Made by a program: the position numbers and the translations under genes | Shown here: positions 43,926-55,569 of the stretch, piece after piece | How the letters are laid out: each line of letters starts with the position of its first letter | How positions within the stretch are numbered: the stretch's first letter is position 1 | DNA from: Pyxicephalus adspersus | Taxonomy: Eukaryota; Chordata; Amphibia; Anura; Pyxicephalidae | Assembly: GCF_032062135.1 (NCBI RefSeq) | Contig: NC_092866.1 | Span: 30,017,459-30,081,458 of the forward strand | Length of the DNA: 64,000 bases | Direction: 5' to 3' | The notes under the pieces: generated by a model | Told to the model about the DNA's origin: nothing | Database searches by the model: none | The model's input: only the letters and a program-made list of their open reading frames with translations

Positions 43926-45219
43926 AAGGGTTCCTTATTTCATGTGTTCAGTTAAAGAGCCATGTGTGGCTTTGTTTTATTTGTATTTTAATACTGTATT
44001 TTGTCATTTTTTTAGGGAAATATCTTTTCAAGTATTTTTTTGGTAACAGTGTCCCCCAGTACAGTGCCTTTCAGCAATTATGTTATCCTGGCTATTCTAT
44101 TTTATACAATAGCAGTTTGCAAAGCAGTGCAATTTCTTAAGCTATAGTAATCTCTTTTAACGACTCTCATAATGACAATTCATCTTTTCTTGCCAGCGGG
44201 TGCAATAATGTTTTCTCTATGAGCTCTCAGAATTGATAAAACCCTGCTTTTATTTCTTTACACAAAAAAGAAAATGTGCTGGATGTTTTTGCCCTCCCTA
44301 TTTTATTTCTTTTATAACAATTTTGTATTTTTACAGCAGAGAATCCAGAAATGTATTGTCAAAGCTATTGATCTTGTTTTTTATATCTTCACAATCCCAC
44401 AGACTCTGATATCATATTTACCAAAGATATATAATTATTTATCGATACATATCTGACAAATTTCAGGAGCCTCGTAGAAAATCCCATAAGTCAAAATGTA
44501 ATTGTAACAATTGTATGCAATTTTCAAGGAAACTGAAAAGACAGGTAGTTATATCCTGAACATCATATAAGCTAAAGAAGGGAACCTGAGCTTGAACCAC
44601 AAAATTTTTGTCTTCATGCATTTACCATATTAATGTACTACTTGAAAAAAAAGTGATTTATTTTAAAATAGTATTCTTTTTCTGTAAACCAAAGTTTAAA
44701 CATAGGTTAGAAAACAATTTTAGCTGAAATTTAAATAGGGTAATTTGCATTGTAATGTAGCTTATCAGCATACCAAATACTTGATCACAAAATAGCTTTA
44801 CTTTACAAGTAATTTAAAAATTGGTGGCCACAGACTTAAATGTATTTATCCAAAGATGAAGATTAGATTAGAATTAGAATTTTTACCACCAAAAATATGA
44901 TTAAAAATAGAAAAAAAACGAACTGCCAGAATTTAAGCATATAAACGCATATTGTTTCTCAATAAATAATTGTTAGGGTATAGACATATTTTACCATTTT
45001 ATTGAAGTCTTGTGTTGGCTTCAAACTTTTTATGTTAATTGCAAAGAACCTGAACATAGTGTTGTCACCAAAATTGCTGTGGGGACAGGGGGACCTATAG
45101 GAGCGTTTCCCAAATAAAAAAAAAGTGTAAGTGACAAAACATGTTTTCATATAGCAATCAAGGGATTGATTAGGCATCAGAATGTCACTCATTTGAATCC
45201 CAATGCTTGTAGATACAAT
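43926..45219. other. No gene seen; AT-rich DNA
   Basis: Only short AT-driven ORFs. Confidence 0.5.
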
Positions 45220-45470
45220 GGCCCTGATTTATCAATGAAACGCACGCGCCTGTCAGCAAGCTCTATTACCGCGAGTCGGGCCCAAGTTCTAGTGAACTCG
45301 CCTGCCGGTTTCCTGCAAAGATGAGCAAGGATCTCGAATACGCCAATTAAGGCAATTAATTTTCAGCTGCGCGATTCAGGAGCAGATGTTAAACTCGATG
45401 GTGAGGTAATAGCAATTGATTAGCGCACACGTGCGTCTTGTTCTGTGCGCATCTCCAGTCCATTTTACAG
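45220..45470. repeat. GC-rich MITE-like repeat (CTGATTTATCAATGAAA family), copy 1
   Basis: GGCCCTGATTTATCAATGAA followed by CpG-rich sequence (CGCACGCGCCTG, ...GCGCGATTC, ...GCGCACACGTGCGTC). Related left ends are at 56551 and 62487. The 3' end is not visible, so the boundary is approximate. Confidence 0.55.
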
Positions 45471-45718
45471 CTCAGTTTGAATCTTTAATGCTTGATGTTT
45501 TTTTGTGTAAGTGCTACTCTTTTATATTACATTCTACTCAATCAATCACAAACATTTGTGACCTGATTTAAGTTTCATTTTTGTTTGGCTTTAGAGAACA
45601 TGTTATAATACATGTATTAAGGAACATTTAGTGATTTCACTTGTGTGTGTACGTCAAAATACATTTAAATGTATAGAAATACATATGCATTTTCATTAGT
45701 ACTATTTTAACTGGACTG

Positions 45719-45720
<2 letters not shown>

Positions 45721-45755
<35 letters not shown>

Positions 45756-45764
45756 GGGGGGGGT
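45721..45764. repeat. (TG)n microsatellite followed by G-run
   Basis: TG dinucleotide repeats ending in a run of about 10 G. Confidence 0.95.
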
Positions 45765-47478
45765 TAATTAAGTAAGTTTGCTTGGATGGTATGCATTGAT
45801 GTGCTTTTTTGTAATCCTCATGATTGTTAGTTTCATCTGTTGCTGCAATGTTTTTGTGCCTGGTTTGTAATGCCAGTTTCTGTTGTTTAGCAATTCTTCA
45901 GCAAGGTTTTGTCAAGTATTTTCCACAAGTATTGAGTACAAATGTCTGCATGGTTTTCATTTCAAAGTGCTACTTGACCCCTCTCGTTGCCTTTGTCCCA
46001 TTGTCACATATTGGTATTTGAATGTATTATGTACATAGTCCTTTTCTGAATAAATGGTCATAGTTTTTATTTTTATTTTTTTAATAGTCTGACATTTGCA
46101 CTGTTGATTTGCCGCCACACAACTCCTCTGTTCATTTGTGGTAGTGTTATAGGTTTGTTGTCATTGTGCTGTGCTGCCTGATCTTAGCACTATTGTATAC
46201 AAACACACTTCCACTTGCTGTCCAAACAGGTTGTCAATTAGTTGTCCAGCTGAGTTGCATACTCATTCTAAGCAATCTAATGGCGATGGAAGGAGGTCCA
46301 GGTTGCCAAGCACAACATCAAATCCCCTTGATTGCCACTTGATTCACAAGCAGGGTCGCTCACTCTTGGAAATGAACAGATGTTGAGTTGTTGCTTAACT
46401 TAATGCTGATAAATACTGGAGTGTATGCATTATTTAGGTGTTTACACAAAACAAATAGTACTAGTATATCAAACTTCTAGGGCCAAATCCACTTTGTGCC
46501 AAACATTTTCTTGCTTTTCCATCCCTTCAGGATGTTTCTTCGGGTTTGAATGGAATTTTAGATCTTGGCCCACTATAAATTTACTTACTCACCTCAGCTT
46601 GGTAGTGGAAGCACATAAAGGTGGATTCCTTCTTTTAACCAGAAGCAATATCATCCATGAATGTTGCTTGTAGCTAAGCCCATGATATCAGAAATCATAG
46701 GAAGAAATAGGCAATCTTTTCAACGTGAAGCAATATGGTCCAAAAAGCCCTCTTTGCCTAATCCTTCTTATAATTTCTCTTTTCTATGTATATGTACACA
46801 CATCTAAATGCATACATACATGTTTTGCTTTATGTGCACTCATGTCTATTCATACATGAGTGCATATGAAGCAAAACAAGCAATATACACAAAAAAAAAT
46901 ACAAACTTAGCTGAATGAGGACTGTGCAAATGTGTGGTGCATTTTTCAACTGATAAAACACAGTTCAGGCGCACATAGCGGGTCCGCCTTGGCACACAAT
47001 TATGAGCTACACACTCCTGGAGTTTGGGGCACAACTATGCGCATTAAACAACAAGTTTTAACAGGACAATTGTGCTGTTTTTAGCCTTTCAAATAATTAA
47101 GAGTAAGGATCAGCTTAAAAACAATCACAATTGACTTTTTAAACTGTCCTTGGAGATTGGAAAGGAGATCACATAACAACAAACCCCTAAAAAACAAACA
47201 ACAACATTTTACAAACAACTTTATTCAAAAGAAACATTTGCCAAAAGGTCACAATAAAATATAAAAAACAGGGAGCTGGTGTGTAAACATGTGGCTCAGC
47301 TTTGAGATTTCAGTATGGTATTATTGTTTGCTTCAAGTTCCATCTAAAATTGTAAGTAAGAATCGCTTTGAGTGCTTTTGAAGTCTGTCATTTATGGACT
47401 TATTCCCTTTTTGTAGAACTAATAGAAATAACATTAAACCTAAAGGACTTCAAAATTGTAATAACAACTAGATCTTAT
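45765..47478. other. No gene seen
   Basis: Short ORFs only, none with a recognisable motif. A small inverted repeat (ATTCATACATGAGTGCATAT and surroundings) lies near 46840-46870. Confidence 0.45.
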
Positions 47479-48105
47479 TTAACCACCTAGGCGTTTCACT
47501 GATGTCTAGATTTCTGTACCAAAAGCGGTACACTGTTTTTCATGAATTTTTTCTTTTAAATTGTGGACCTGTAACCTACAGAAATATGTCCGAACAAAGG
47601 TCTAGTAGATATCATGAATATAAAAAAAAAGTTTTAAACACACAATCATGTAAAAAAAAAAAAATTACTTTGAAAAAAAAATGAAATAAAAAACACAAAA
47701 ATCAGCCTAAACAAGAATACATAAATAAATGAAAAATACTGAAAATGCAATAATTCAGTATACTGTATAGTAGTATATTTTTCTAAAACACCTCCCTAAA
47801 GTTATTTGAATTTCCCGCCGCGCCTCCCGCACCGACGCATGCAGCGACGTCACCAGGAAACCCCGGAGATCGTCACTGCACTCGCCGGGAGAAAAAGGAA
47901 GAGGACAGACGTGTCTGGAGGAGCTGCGGGGACCAAGTAAGTATTTTCTTTCAGTTGTAATCCGATTGTCATACAATGTATGACAATCGGATTGCAATAT
48001 AAGGTTTGTTTATATTTTTAACCACCTGAGAAAAGTTCGGGTTTAACACTTTTTGCAAGTGTTTTTACCCCGAACCAAGGTCGGGTTTAACGGCCAGGTG
48101 GTTAA
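47479..48105. mobile_element. TTAA-flanked palindromic element
   Basis: Begins TTAACCACCTAGGCGTT and ends AACGGCCAGGTGGTTAA (TTAA at 47479-47482 and 48102-48105). TTAA targets are typical of piggyBac or Kolobok-type transposons; no transposase is present. A GC-rich island at about 47815-47935 and a hairpin AATCCGATTGTCATACA / TGTATGACAATCGGATT at about 47959-47995 lie inside. A second TTAACCACCTG at 48020 suggests a nested terminal copy. Confidence 0.65.
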
Positions 48106-48657
48106 ACTAAGTGGGTTGCTAACCCCAGTGAATGTGCACAAAGTGGTGAAAAATGAATAAATATGGGTTGGTTACCACATTATCACTGCAGTGGTTGTAA
48201 CTACGATTACGCACATGCTGGCATGAATGTAAAGAGATATGCATGCTGTATAACCAATTATAAATTAATTGGTGGGCATCACATTTAAGTTGTTTGGCAA
48301 TGGGGCCTGGAGCACGGTTTTGCTACATTGTTTGAAATCCATATAAATTGGGCAATAATAGGCTATTAGGCACTATTAAACATGTAAAACATGATGGGAC
48401 AGATAATTTAAAATGTTATCATATTTATGTTGATACCAGATTGATACCAGAGCAAAACATATAACAGCTTTACTGCCATGACTACCGATCTGTTCCCCAC
48501 TACTGATTCTAACAGAGAGAGAGTGCTAAAAACACAAGCATCAGGTACATTGATGTATAATATGTTTAGTTTATTGTATTTTTTTTCTGTCAATGTAGTA
48601 ATAAGGTAATTGATGATAACAATGTCATTTTTTTATGGTTGTATATTCTCTCTCCTC

Positions 48658-48697
48658 TCTCCTGAGGAAGCAGATATTTCCGCAAAATGCGTAGAGA
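48658..48697 (+). ncRNA. Hammerhead-like motif
   Basis: CTGAGGA at 48662-48668, hairpin region AGCAGATATTTCCGC, then AAAATGCGTA. Outer arms TCTC (48658-48661) and GAGA (48694-48697) pair. H17 is A. The G of GAAA is A and stem II is weak. Confidence 0.5.
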
Positions 48698-49109
48698 ATT
48701 AACCCAGAATGTATCCCTCACAGGGACACTCTGAAAGGAGAGATTATTGTGTGTAATAATAATGGTTTTTATGTGGTTTTATGTATTGGAAATGAGCCTT
48801 TTAATGTAAATATTAATAACATTTTGTTATTTTTATAATATATGTTGTTGATATTCTCCTAAAAAATCCCACTACAAAAATTTGTGTTCTTCACCGTATA
48901 TTCTTTTTTTTTTCTGGGTCCAATAAGGGATGTGGCCTATGTGATATATAACATATGTAAAGGTGGAAATTTTCTTCTTCTTTGTATATTAGCTGATAGG
49001 TACTTAATTATCCCTGAATCTTTTCTAATAAGGGTTAAAAGTACTCACGTTTTTTAAATAGTTTTACTCAATACCCAAAAGACTTTTTTTTAATGGAAAG
49101 GCTGATTAT

Positions 49110-51870
49110 GCAGGAATTAAGGCTCAAAAGAATAGAGCTCTGAAAACCAAGAAAGAAGGCGGGGGGAGGGGGGGGTGGCGGGAAGAGGGGAGAAAGAGAA
49201 AGGGCGGGTTGTTAGTTCTACATGTGGGTAAAAATAAAATAATTCTAGTTATTTATGATTTAGTAATGTTTAAAAAGTAATTCTAGAGTATTCAGTTAAA
49301 TTTGTGAGGTTTGTAATATAATATAATTAAGTTACCACAGCTTATGTAAAAAAAATGAATTTATTGATTTGTTAGTGATATGTGAAGCAAGCAGTATGTC
49401 CACAGTCAGCCACAATGGGACTGGACCTGCGGGCTGGCTGCTCCTATAATTGGTTAAGCCTAATTAAAGCTATAGTAAAGAGGCATGTGTGCCTGAAAAA
49501 CCACACATGCACAATAGTTACTTTGAGGTTAAGTTTTCCTTTACTTTGAAGTTAAGAAAATGGAGGTTAGGGCTAGAAGGTCATGTGCGCAATGAGTAGC
49601 ACATGCGCAGATGTGTGGGGAGGCAGTAATGGCTGTGAAGGTTGTGAAGTCCCCCAAGCCCTCCCACTGGGCGTCCCTATTTCATCCTTGCTCCGTTCCT
49701 CCGCTCCTGCGCTCTCACCTGCAGACGGGGAGACATAAAGAGAATCCCTGTGATGCAGGTCCTGGGCATCGGATATGATTTTGGGATATGTGTATCCTGT
49801 GCCATCCCCCTGAATGGTCGCCACTCATAAAGTGGGGGCCTCCCGTCCCTCGTAGAACTCTTGGAAAGGGGGTGGGAAAGAGAGAGAAAAAATAGAAGAC
49901 AAAATTATATAGGAGAATAAAAAAAGATAATAAAAAGGGGTAAAAGGAATGATAGATCATTCACCATATAAGGCTTGAATTGCGAATAATGGATAAATAT
50001 ATTATGATTTAGTTTGTTTAAATTATGTAATTTATGGATAATTATCCTCTGGTTTAATAAACAGGTGTTTGGAGAGTAATGGAGTGTACGTGTAAGAAAT
50101 GTATGAATAATCAAATCATGGATGTATAAAGTGACGCAAGAAGGGTTATCATACAAAGCCATCACTAAACTAAAGAACAATAACAGCATCTCTATTGGAT
50201 CAGTCCAGGAAAGATGATTACATCAATAAGTTACTATGTAGGTACAGTTCATAACTTCAACAGCAAAGCAATTTCCTTCTCAGTTCTGGAAAAAATAGTT
50301 CCAAACCCTAGAGAAGAGGACATAGATAAAATCCTCCTCATAACGGAAACTTAGTGTATCTACCATCTCAATGCCCTCACATCTCCAAGTCTGAATGACA
50401 TGTTGTCTTTCAAACCATTCTTTAAGAATGAAGTACTTAAAGAAAACCTCCACTTACATATAACTTACATACAACTAATATATTGTTTACTTTTGTGGAG
50501 ACATTTCCATCATAGATTGAACCATGCTGGTTTAGTTATTTATTTATCTACTTTCAAGTATACCTAATATCCTTTTTCTAGACAAATGATACAATTATGT
50601 AGTACATGTAGTACAAGTTGTATAGATAATACCCTATCATTCTTTTGGACTGTATCTTTTTGTAACTTTGTTTTTTGTAATTTTTTGTATTTTTTTATTT
50701 AATTGAAAAACATTGTATACTGCAAATTTATCACCTATATGATCTGTATCCATCTGTAATGTCATATATACAATTTTATAATAGAAATACTTTATAGAGG
50801 AGTTAGAGTATTAGTAGTATTTGATTATCAATTATGTACGAGATATGGCTTTCCAATACCAGTTATTTACAACTTAATCTTTAATATTAGGGTTGGATAT
50901 GTAACCGTCCTTGCGTCATTTTATACATGCATGATTTGATTATTCATACCATTATAGACCTACACTCCATTACTCTCCAAACACCTGTTTATTAAACTAT
51001 AAGATAAATATCTAATAATTACATAATTCAAACAAACTAATTCATAATATAATTATCCATTATTCGCAATTCAAGCCTTATATGGCGAATGATCAATCAT
51101 TCTTATCCCCTCTTTTTGTTATCTCTTTTTTATTCTCTTTTATATTTTTTTCTTCTATTTGTTCTCTCTCTTTGCCCCCCTTTCCAAGTGCTCTACAAGG
51201 GAACAGAAGCCCCTGCTTTACAAGTGGCAGCCATTCAAGGTGACGGCACGGGATACCCTGATGTCTGCCGCCAAACCCCTCTCTTGTTTGGGCATCGGAT
51301 CATATCTGATGCCCAGGACCTGCATCACAGGGGATTCCTTGGGAGACGTCACAACTTCCCATACCTGCCTTCCCACACATCTGAGCATGTGCCACTCATC
51401 GCCCATGCGCCCTTCTAGCCCTAACTTCTATTTCCTTTGAGGGTAGAAATCAGAGGAAAACTTAACCTCAAAATAACTACTGCGCATGTGCCATTTTTCA
51501 GGCACACGTTCGTCTTTACTAGAGCATTAATTAGGCTTAACCATTTAGAAAAGTAGCCAGCTCGCAGCTCCAGTCCCCTTGTGGCTGACTGCGGACATAC
51601 TGCTTGCTTCACATATCACCATAAGTTCATTATTTTACATAAGCTGTGGTAACCTAATTATATTATATTACAAACAGCACAAACTTATTTAAATACTCTA
51701 GAAATACTTTTTAAACATTACTAAATCATACATAACTATTGTTTTATTATTACCCACATGTAGAACTAACAACCCCCCCTTCTCTTTCACCCATCTCTCC
51801 GCCCCCCCCCCCCCTTTCTTTCTTAGTTTTCAGAGCTGTATTCTTTTGAGCCTTTATTCCTGCATCCATC
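49110..51870. repeat. Large inverted repeat (arms about 1.0 kb, spacer about 0.74 kb)
   Basis: The left arm (about 49110-50155) and right arm (about 50895-51870) are diverged reverse complements. Examples: GGTGTTTGGAGAGTAATGGA (left, near 50065) against TCCATTACTCTCCAAACACC (right); AAGGCTCAAAAGAATAGAGC (49128-49139 area) against GCTGTATTCTTTTGAGCCTT. Both arms are members of the noncoding repeat at 14383-17040. It looks like two copies inserted head to head, or an inverted duplication. Confidence 0.85.
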
Positions 51871-52177
51871 ACTGACACTGTAAGTTCATAACCAATTCTT
51901 GATATGCACAAGTGATACCTATGCTTGAAAGTTGCTTTGACACTTGCTTATTATGGCATATAACATATTTGGAAGCCATTTTTGAACTTGCTCTTACTTG
52001 TAACCAACTTGTATACATTCAATATTGAAACTATAGCATTACAATAACTGTACACACAACAAAATGCTTCATTTCACTGTAATGATTAGAATACATTAAC
52101 TGGTAGAAATATAAAACTATTATGATATATATACTGTTTTTTTGATTATTATAGTTATGTTTTACAGGTCTCTATAT

Positions 52178-52213
52178 CCCCTGAGAAAGCCATACTAGGC
52201 AAAACGCGTCGGG
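52178..52213 (+). ncRNA. Hammerhead-like motif
   Basis: CTGAGAA at 52181-52187, then A-GCC-ATACTA-GGC, then AAAACGCGTC. Outer arms CCC (52178-52180) and GGG (52211-52213) pair; stem II arms are GCC/GGC. The invariant G8 reads A and G12 reads A, so it is probably inactive. It follows the right arm of the inverted repeat by about 300 bp. Confidence 0.45.
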
Positions 52214-52362
52214 CACGTCGGGTGCGTCAGATGTGAGACAAAATTTATGATCTTGTTAGCTTAACAGTGACACAGCAATATTATGATACATGGAAATAAA
52301 TTATCGGCTAAAATATCTCAGATATGTTGTTTTTACATTTTGTTGATTTGATGATTGTAGAG

Positions 52363-52682
52363 TAAAGCTGCGTACACACCTGCAATTTTTCTTGTTGGAA
52401 AGGATCTTTCACGATCCTTTCCAACGAGAAAAGACTGCAGGATGCATGAACGATGCTGTACATACAGCACCGTTCATGCTCTATGGAGAGGGGAGGGGGA
52501 GAGCGACGGAGTGGCACCCTGCTGCGCGCTCTCCCCTTCCCTTTCATTAGGATCGGTCGTCGTCCATCGTCCATGGATCCGCCAGGACGGTCGTCGGACT
52601 GTACACACGGCAGATTTTCGCCCGATAATTGGCCGATACCGATTATCGGGCGAGAAAAATTTGCCGTGTGTACGCAGCTTAA
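52363..52682. mobile_element. MITE with TAAAGCTGCGTACACAC termini
   Basis: Termini TAAAGCTGCGTACACAC and GTGTGTACGCAGCTTA are inverted repeats; related to the element at 12162-12580. Internal hairpins: GTTGGAAAGGATC/GATCCTTTCCAAC near 52395-52427, CATGAACG...CGTTCATG near 52444-52478, and CGCCCGATAAT/ATTATCGGGCG near 52619-52652. No coding capacity. No clear duplication at the flanks. Confidence 0.8.
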
Positions 52683-52789
52683 GTAAATAATATTGTTTTA
52701 TTCTGTGAAAATCCATTGCCATAAAAGCATTTTTTTCAGGGACCAATGAGCAGTTTCTCTTTTAGCAATTAGATATCATTTGTGGGCCT

Positions 52790-53165
52790 TTACCATGAGG
52801 TATGCTGCTGTAAAGAGCCTCGATATCTATTGCTATCAAGGTAGTGAAAGGAGGGACGTATGATTCATAATCTTCAAAAGTTCAATAGTGTCCTTTAAAA
52901 AGCAGGGTAATTCTCTAACTAAAGGTTGAAAATAGGAATCAACATGTTAACTGGCATGTGATAAAATCGAGTTAATGCCACAAATGATTAGTCAACCGGA
53001 AGGGTTGGTAAGGTTCCTATGGACTTTGGGGAGTATAAAAAAATTTGGGTGTCAGTGGAAATTTGATCCAGAAATAATCTTTAGTGTTCTTGTCGATGAC
53101 ATTGGTGGTATAGGCGTTCCAGAGTGTCAGTTTTTCCTTTTATATTGGCCTTTAAAAAAACCTTT
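52790..53165 (-). pseudogene. Penelope-like element reverse transcriptase remnant
   Basis: Minus-strand frames carry Penelope-like RT signatures: GKTDTLERLYHQ upstream, LTNPSG-stop-LIICGINSILSHAS (near 53000-52960), QPLVRELPCFLKDTIELL (near 52925-52870), and LIAIDIEALYSSIPHGKG (near 52852-52800) with the RT motif A Asp. Two frames and several stops are involved. The palm motif C and the GIY-YIG nuclease are not present. It lies 0.6 kb from a hammerhead-like motif, but on the opposite strand. Confidence 0.75.
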
Positions 53166-53368
53166 CTTTTCCTTATTATTGTTTTTAAGTTAAATATGAG
53201 TATAATGTCAACTTATATTTTCATTTGGCCACATTACTATGCTATAGTTACCCAATATAATATTACCATTATGGAATCATGTTTTTGACCACATTATTTT
53301 AGTAAGCATATATCAGGTTGATTAGAATACCTCATCCTTCTCTCTATATCCTCTTGGCACAACACCAC

Positions 53369-54060
53369 TGTCACACTTACCTCTTCCTCACTAAAGCGTA
53401 GGCATCTCTCTCTGACGCTGAGCATGTCTCTGTTCCTAAGCTTTATCAATTCCGTCCAATCCGCTGGCCAATTACAAAATAGTGTATTGATCAGCCCTGG
53501 CTATTTAGCTAGCTCAAAGACTGCATTTTGTGTTTGTTCAACGTATTGTGCCGAGCCTCTAGTTCTGTGTGCTAGTTCCTGTTCACCTGTGACTTTATTC
53601 AGTGTTTCCTCTGTCCAGCTCCTGCGTTAAACCCTTGTGGTCTAGTCTGTTGGTTCCCAGCCAACTTCTCTTTGCTGTTCCAGTGTTCCTGTCTGTCTGT
53701 GGATATCCCTGAGTCTCCTGTGCCTCCTGTTGCTTTCAGTGTCTCCTGTGTTCCCTGTGCCCGCAGTGGCCCCTGTGTTACTAGTGTCTGTCTCCTGGAT
53801 CCCTGGCAATTGACCCCTGGCATGTGACCTGACCTCTCTTGTTTGCTGCCTGCCTTAACCCCGGCTTTCCTCGACTATCCTCCTGCCTTGTGATTTTGTA
53901 CCGTGTTTGCCCACCTTGGTGCGCAACACCCTCACTATCAGATGCTCTGGAGAAAACCTAGTTACGGCTTAGGCTCTGCGTCTTGGCCCTTCTCACGGCT
54001 CGCACCACCTCCATACAAGCGGTAGCACCTCCAAGTGGTCGTATCTCTCTGTGCATGACA
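53369..54060 (+). repeat. 5' LTR of the gypsy element
   Basis: Starts TGTCACACTTACC and ends GTGCATGACA. The last ~180 bp match 57797-57990 (TTATGATTTTGTACCGTG-like, GCTCTGGAGAAAACCTAGTT, GCTCGCACCACCTCCATACA). The sequence right after it, TTTGTATGAACC, is where the primer-binding site would lie, only 13 nt before the gag ATG. Confidence 0.85.
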
Positions 54061-54073
54061 GTTTGTATGAACC

Positions 54074-54988
54074 ATGAATACACCTTCCCAGACCTCAGCA
54101 GACTCCAACCAACTACTTGCCCAGAGGCTGGACATCCAGGAAGCTACTCAAACTCAAGTACTTCACCAGCTTCATGTGCTCACTACCCGCCTGGATCAGC
54201 TTTTGGTCCCCTCCAGTGCACCTGCTGAACCTCCATTCTTTGTCCAGGCTCCTGCAATACCAGTGGCCTCTGCAATTCACCTACCACTCCCACAACGATT
54301 TTCTGGGCATCCCAAGACCTGTCGTGGCTTCATCAACCTGTGCAATATACATTTTGAGCTGCAGCCACAAAGTTTCCCCACTGACCGGGCTAAAGTGGCG
54401 TACGCCATATCTCTACTTTCTGGAGAAGCCTTGACGTGGGCGTTTCCGCTCTGGGAAAGGAAGGATCTGGTCACCTGTAGCATTGAACCTTTCCTGAGCC
54501 TTTTTAGGGGGGTTTTTGATGAACCTGCTCGGGCCTCCTCACCAGCCAGTGCTTTCCTGTGTCTCCACCAAGAGTCACTTCCCGTGGGCCAGTTCACTGT
54601 TAAGTTTCGCACTTTGGCAGCGGAGCTCGCCTGGAACAACGAGGCCCTCCTTGCTACCTTCTGGCAGGGCCTTTCTGATCGCATTAAGGATGAGTTGGCT
54701 GGTCGGGAAATTCCCACTGCTTTGGATGACCTGATCCCCCTGGCCACCCAGATTGATATACGTTTCCAGGAGAAATCTCACTCCCACAGGGTCTTCTCCC
54801 CGCGACTACCTCCATCCTTCCAATGGCCTCTGGAACCTTTTTTCCCCCCTGTTTCTCCTTCATCAGAGGTACCCATGCAACACGTTTATCACCAAAGGAG
54901 CCTATCTTCAGGTCTCTGCATGTACTGTGGATTTAAAGGTCACTTTATTAATCTCTGCCCACAGAGGCCGGGAAACTTCAGAGCCTAG
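54074..54988 (+). CDS. gag: Gypsy gag, uninterrupted (304 aa)
   Basis: Start ATG at 54074 follows the LTR/PBS. Order: a coiled-coil-like N-terminus (LLAQRLDIQEATQTQVLHQL), a proline-rich linker, then the capsid-like domain of sushi/PEG10-type gypsy gag: RFSGHPKTCRGFINLCNIHF, RAKVAYAISLLSGEALTWAF, LWERKD..., FDEPARASSPASAF, WQGLSDRIKDELAGREIP; then CMYCGFKGHFINLC, a perfect CX2CX4HX4C knuckle. No internal stop. The stop follows the slippery heptamer closely. It is the most complete gene in the window, though still a retrotransposon gene and not evidence of a domesticated host gene. Confidence 0.85.
   Translation: MNTPSQTSADSNQLLAQRLDIQEATQTQVLHQLHVLTTRLDQLLVPSSAPAEPPFFVQAPAIPVASAIHLPLPQRFSGHPKTCRGFINLCNIHFELQPQSFPTDRAKVAYAISLLSGEALTWAFPLWERKDLVTCSIEPFLSLFRGVFDEPARASSPASAFLCLHQESLPVGQFTVKFRTLAAELAWNNEALLATFWQGLSDRIKDELAGREIPTALDDLIPLATQIDIRFQEKSHSHRVFSPRLPPSFQWPLEPFFPPVSPSSEVPMQHVYHQRSLSSGLCMYCGFKGHFINLCPQRPGNFRA
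54970..54976 (+). promoter_or_regulatory. Candidate -1 ribosomal frameshift site GGGAAAC
   Basis: GGGAAAC sits in frame as G|GGA|AAC near the end of gag, 9 nt before the stop; the pol frame is -1. This is the same heptamer known to direct frameshifting in PEG10. A downstream structure cannot be judged by eye. Confidence 0.65.
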
Positions 54989-55005
54989 TATGCTCTGAGG
55001 GGGGC

Positions 55006-55569
55006 ATGCTAGGTCACTCTTCTCTCCCCTCCACTCAGGGTTCCTCAATACCAATTCAGCTCCACCATAAGACTTCACTTGCCCTGAAGGCTTTTATCGA
55101 CTTTGGGGCAGCAGGCAATTTTATCCCTGCTACTCTTGTCAAGGAGTGCATCTGGCCTATAGAGCCACTGACTCAACCTCTGCCTATCTCTGAGGTGGAT
55201 GGAACCACTCTATCCTGTGGACTAATCAGCTTCCAAACTTTGCCCATGAAAATGTCTGTAGGTGAAACCATCACCTTCCTGGTTCTTCTGCAGGCCTCAT
55301 CTGTGGTCATCCTGGGACTCCCATGGCTTCAACAACACTCCCCAGTGTTAGATTGGTCTACTCCAGAGGTATTGGCTTGGGGACCCTCTTGCCAATCCCA
55401 GTGTCTGACTAAGCTCAAGCCTTTCAGGCTGCTCACTCTCTCTACATCGGAGGTTGCTCCATCCATCCCTACTCAGTATTTGGACTTTCAAGTTGTCTTT
55501 TCCAAATGCCAGGCCACCTGGCCACCTGGTCCTACAAAGACTCCTTACCTTCAAACCTGTTTCCACTAA
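55006..55569 (+). pseudogene. pol: Gypsy protease, then deletion junction
   Basis: ALKAFIDFGAAGNFIPATL is the active-site strand, but the catalytic motif is D-F-G instead of D-S/T-G. VVILGLPWLQQHSPVLDW is the protease C-terminus. The pre-RT linker YLDFQVVFSKCQA follows and then diverges at about 55525 into sequence normally found after RNase H, marking the deletion. The frame ends at 55567-55569. Confidence 0.8.

Noticed and set aside
45721..45764. Z-DNA or regulatory element at the TG repeat
   Set aside because: A TG microsatellite is ordinary in vertebrate DNA and nothing nearby supports function.
49905..50189. 94-codon minus-strand ORF
   Set aside because: AT-driven frame within an inverted-repeat arm; no motif and not kept in the other arm.
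54277..54747. 156-codon minus-strand ORF
   Set aside because: Shadow of the intact gypsy gag on plus; no independent motif.
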